From Diplocarpon mali (taxonomy: Eukaryota > Ascomycota > Leotiomycetes > Helotiales > Drepanopezizaceae), in the NCBI GenBank assembly GCA_024741835.1, contig JAENRP010000073.1, forward strand, positions 1-64,000: a stretch of DNA of 64,000 nucleotides, given 5' to 3'. Within the stretch, counting starts at the first letter, position 1. Each line of letters opens with the position of its first letter. A program made the translations under genes and the position numbers. Below the pieces are notes generated by a model that did no database searches, had not been told where the DNA came from, and saw only the letters and a program-made list of their open reading frames with translations. Positions 61,607-64,000 of the stretch are shown here, in pieces.

Positions 61607-63713
61607 CTGGCTTAACTATCGTAAGGGAGGGTGATGTAGGTAGATACACTTATCACTGAAAGCAGCCTTGTTATTCCGAGGCATTGTGCGTCTTTTATAT
61701 TTTGCGTCGCAACGTAAGTGTAATGAGATCTGGATCGAAAGAGTTGTAAGCCGTAGAGCTGGATTGCCTGTTATCTTTTTCTCGTCTTCTTGATGGGAAG
61801 TTGAATCTAGCAGGCTTACTTTTCCGGGACCGTAGTATATTCAAAGAACATATGCACCAAGACGTAAGCCGATCGCCGCCCAGCAAAATTCGGGCTTCAG
61901 CTCACAGAGGGAGAGTGCTTATCTTCTATCCCACAGCCACCCGAGGCCCTATGGGGCTCTTGGGACCCTCCAAAAGGTTTCCACCTCTCCTCCTGTCTCT
62001 GGGAAGATTTGACGAGGAAAAAAAAAAAAGCCACTGCTCGTTGACACGTGCCCTGCTCCCGCGGCGAGTCTTATCTCGGGATGCTACTAGCTCATTTTCT
62101 CTTCCGTCCCTCTGTCTCTTCTATCTTTCTATCTTTTTTTCTCGTTTCATTTCATTTGAAAGCCCTTTTCCTTGCAGATAAAATGTGGGAAGCGGAGACG
62201 TCCGCGGAAATACACGCGGCGGGATGGAAGCACTGCTCATAGCTAGCTGTTGCGCCACGAGGAGCCTGAGGCTCCAAGGACTGGCTTATGTAATCAACCC
62301 CTGAAGTGGCCAAGGAGCAATCCTATGGAAGGAGCTCAGATATATAGCTAGATTAGAAATTTGCAAGCTGCTGCTCGCCACTGAGAAAGATCGCTATTTT
62401 CAAGCACGACACTAGCCCAGACTCCCTTTCCGCGGAGCAGAAGAAAATCTCTACTGGAATTCACAAGCGTTACACGGGTGTCCACGGACCCTACGTTGAT
62501 ATGATATCACGTGCCACTGCGAGACCTCTCCCGGTCCGGATGGGACCGCTTGACTGATCGGTGCCACTGCGTGTTCACTGCGTGTTCGGGAACCGTAAGC
62601 AGGAGCTCGACGTGGTTATGGTCTTGTTGCAGATCGCGTGTCGGCTGTGCCCTAGACGGTGCGTCTGCGAGCAGCTTTGATATCTCTCTCTAGATATGGG
62701 ATGGATATATGTGTAGATATCTATACATATACATACATATACATACATATACATACATATACATACATATACATACATATACATACATATACATACATAT
62801 ACATACATATACATACATATACATACATATACATACATATACATACATATACATACATATACATATCTCTATATCTCTATATCTGTCCATATGTATTGCA
62901 TATGCGGTCTGCAGAGAGCGGCATCTGGCAGCGCAACCCCCAGCCTGGCGACGGAGTCTCCCGAGGAGGGATCCCGAGAGCGGCTCACGCGTGCCGGCTC
63001 GGGACATCTGTTCGGGTTCTCAAGAGAACCGCGTCTCTGCCCCTGAGGGCGGGCGAGACCACGGGAAACTACGGGGGCTAGGGAATGGCGGCCGGGCCGG
63101 GCCGAGCGTGTCTCGGAACCATGCTCTAAGGCCTCGGCCCAGTTCTACTTGACACGACGCAACTTTCATCAAGGTCAGATGGCAGGTCAGGTGTTCCGTC
63201 AGGTGCCGTGTCAGGTGACAGAGCGATAGGGCTTGGAAAAGTAAAGCTCGGCCCCGGTGCGAAGGCTGCGGCCCAGCGGGGTAAAAGTCAGATTGATCAT
63301 GTCGACTTGCCGTAGCGGCGGGGGGCCGGGGGACGGATGAGTCATCCAGCCGGTAGTTGTGCATCTTCACCTCTGCTCTGCTTCCCGACACCGTTTCTCC
63401 ATCCACTCCCCCATCCATCTCCACCTCCCTCTCCATTTCCGCTTCGATTCCCATTGCAATCTGGATCGAGTCTTACCTCTCTACCTTGGCCCGGGCAGGC
63501 GGTTGAAGGCAGGCAAGCTATCGGGTCGAACAAACCCCAATCCCAATCCCTAGCCAGACCCGACTCGGCTTCAGATCTACTTCTTGATTCAGATTCAGAT
63601 TCAGTTCTAGTTTCTCCCCTAGCCGGCTCGATCCAAGCTCGACTCGAACCCCTCGACCCTCCGCCCCTCACCTCCCACCAGCGCTCCCACCAGCGCTCCC
63701 GATTGCGAAGACC
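61607..63713. other. Intergenic region with microsatellite, upstream of the C2H2 gene
   Basis: No credible gene. Contains a large (ACATACATAT)n tract, listed separately, and short direct repeats of TCAGGT at 63176-63220. The pyrimidine-rich segment 63370-63710 is the probable 5' UTR and promoter of the zinc-finger gene. Confidence 0.45.
62722..62864. repeat. (ACATACATAT)n microsatellite
   Basis: About 14 copies of a 10-bp unit run almost without interruption, flanked by ATATCT repeats. It yields spurious open frames on both strands (His/Tyr/Ile-rich and Tyr/Val/Cys/Met-rich). Confidence 0.92.
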
Positions 63714-64000
63714 ATGCCGCCGCATGAGTGCAGTTACTGCGAGCGCAGCTTCAATCGCGCCGAGCATCTGCTGAGGCATGTGCGCTCCCACACCAAGGAG
63801 AAGCCCTTCAAGTGCGGTGCCTGCGGGAAAGGATATTCGCGCGAGTTCGTCCCTCTCTCTTCCCTCTTNCCCCCTGCGAGGTATTTACAGGAGATCACCA
63901 CAAGCACAGAGCTGACTCGGGCATTCCTACCTAGGGACACGCTGATCCGGCACGCCAAATCGCATTGTATAAAGCGCAGAGCGACCTTCTCGGAAGGGTC
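63714..64000 (+). CDS. C2H2 zinc-finger transcription factor, 5' part
   Basis: Starts at the ATG at 63714 and runs off the window. Exon 1 is 63714-63844, an intron of 90 bp follows (it contains the single N at 63869), and exon 2 starts at 63935. Two adjacent C2H2 fingers are visible: [21 protein letters not shown] at residues 6-26, then the linker TKEKPFK and a second finger beginning [11 protein letters not shown] and ending [10 protein letters not shown] across the intron. The TKEKPF linker is the usual one between DNA-binding fingers. Fungal regulators with N-terminal paired fingers often continue into a fungal-specific activation domain, which would lie beyond the window. It may regulate neighbouring genes, but nothing here shows that. 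Confidence 0.88.
   Translation, partial: MPPHECSYCERSFNRAEHLLRHVRSHTKEKPFKCGACGKGYSREFVPLSSLXPPARYLQEITTSTELTRAFLPRDTLIRHAKSHCIKRRATFSEG

Noticed and set aside
62575..63152. Tyr/Ile/His- and Tyr/Val/Cys-repeat proteins on both strands
   Set aside because: They are direct translations of the 10-bp microsatellite.
1..64000. tRNA, rRNA and CRISPR features
   Set aside because: I looked for T-loop-like GTTCGA words with paired arms and for spaced direct repeats and found none that I could fold or support.

Overview
The window is nuclear DNA of a filamentous ascomycete (Pezizomycotina). The evidence is short introns of about 50-60 bp with GTAAGT/GTACGT donors and CTAAC/CTAAT branch sites, fungal housekeeping genes (midasin, Mrpl12, Cox7, Rtt103), and AT-rich blocks carrying RIP-like decay. 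I could not place the species. Multi-exon models were assembled by hand from splice sites, reading phase and conserved motifs; no search was run.

Layout. 1-5.3 kb: RIP-degraded Ty3/Gypsy-type element on the minus strand (gag-, protease-, RT- and RNase H-like remnants), running off the left edge. 6.4-16.1 kb: the most notable part, a small secondary-metabolite locus with a two-domain isocyanide synthase-TauD dioxygenase (minus), a divergently transcribed FAD monooxygenase and, after a 3.6-kb gap without an intact gene, an MCT-type MFS transporter. 19.3-42.3 kb: conserved housekeeping block with mitochondrial Mrpl12, an intronless 14.8-kb midasin (MDN1/REA1) gene, a mitochondrial PPR-type protein, the four-exon COX7 gene and a CID-domain Rtt103-like gene. 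42.8-48.5 kb: a decayed accessory island with an HNH-like small gene, an aminoglycoside-phosphotransferase-type pseudogene, another gene remnant and AT-rich DNA. 49.1-54.3 kb: a coiled-coil gene and a hypothetical gene. 55.5-61.6 kb: an extradiol ring-cleavage dioxygenase and a six-exon cytochrome P450, divergently arranged. 63.7 kb to the right edge: start of a C2H2 zinc-finger gene.

How the genes work together. The synthase domain would convert an amino acid to an isocyanide, and the fused Fe(II)/2-oxoglutarate domain would oxidise or decarboxylate it. The FAD monooxygenase may tailor the product and the MFS carrier may export it; this pathway is inferred from family chemistry and position. 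Two divergent promoter regions pair functionally related genes: MRPL12/MDN1 (ribosomes) and PPR/COX7 (mitochondrial expression and respiration). The P450 and extradiol dioxygenase could act on aromatic compounds, but a shared pathway is only a hypothesis.
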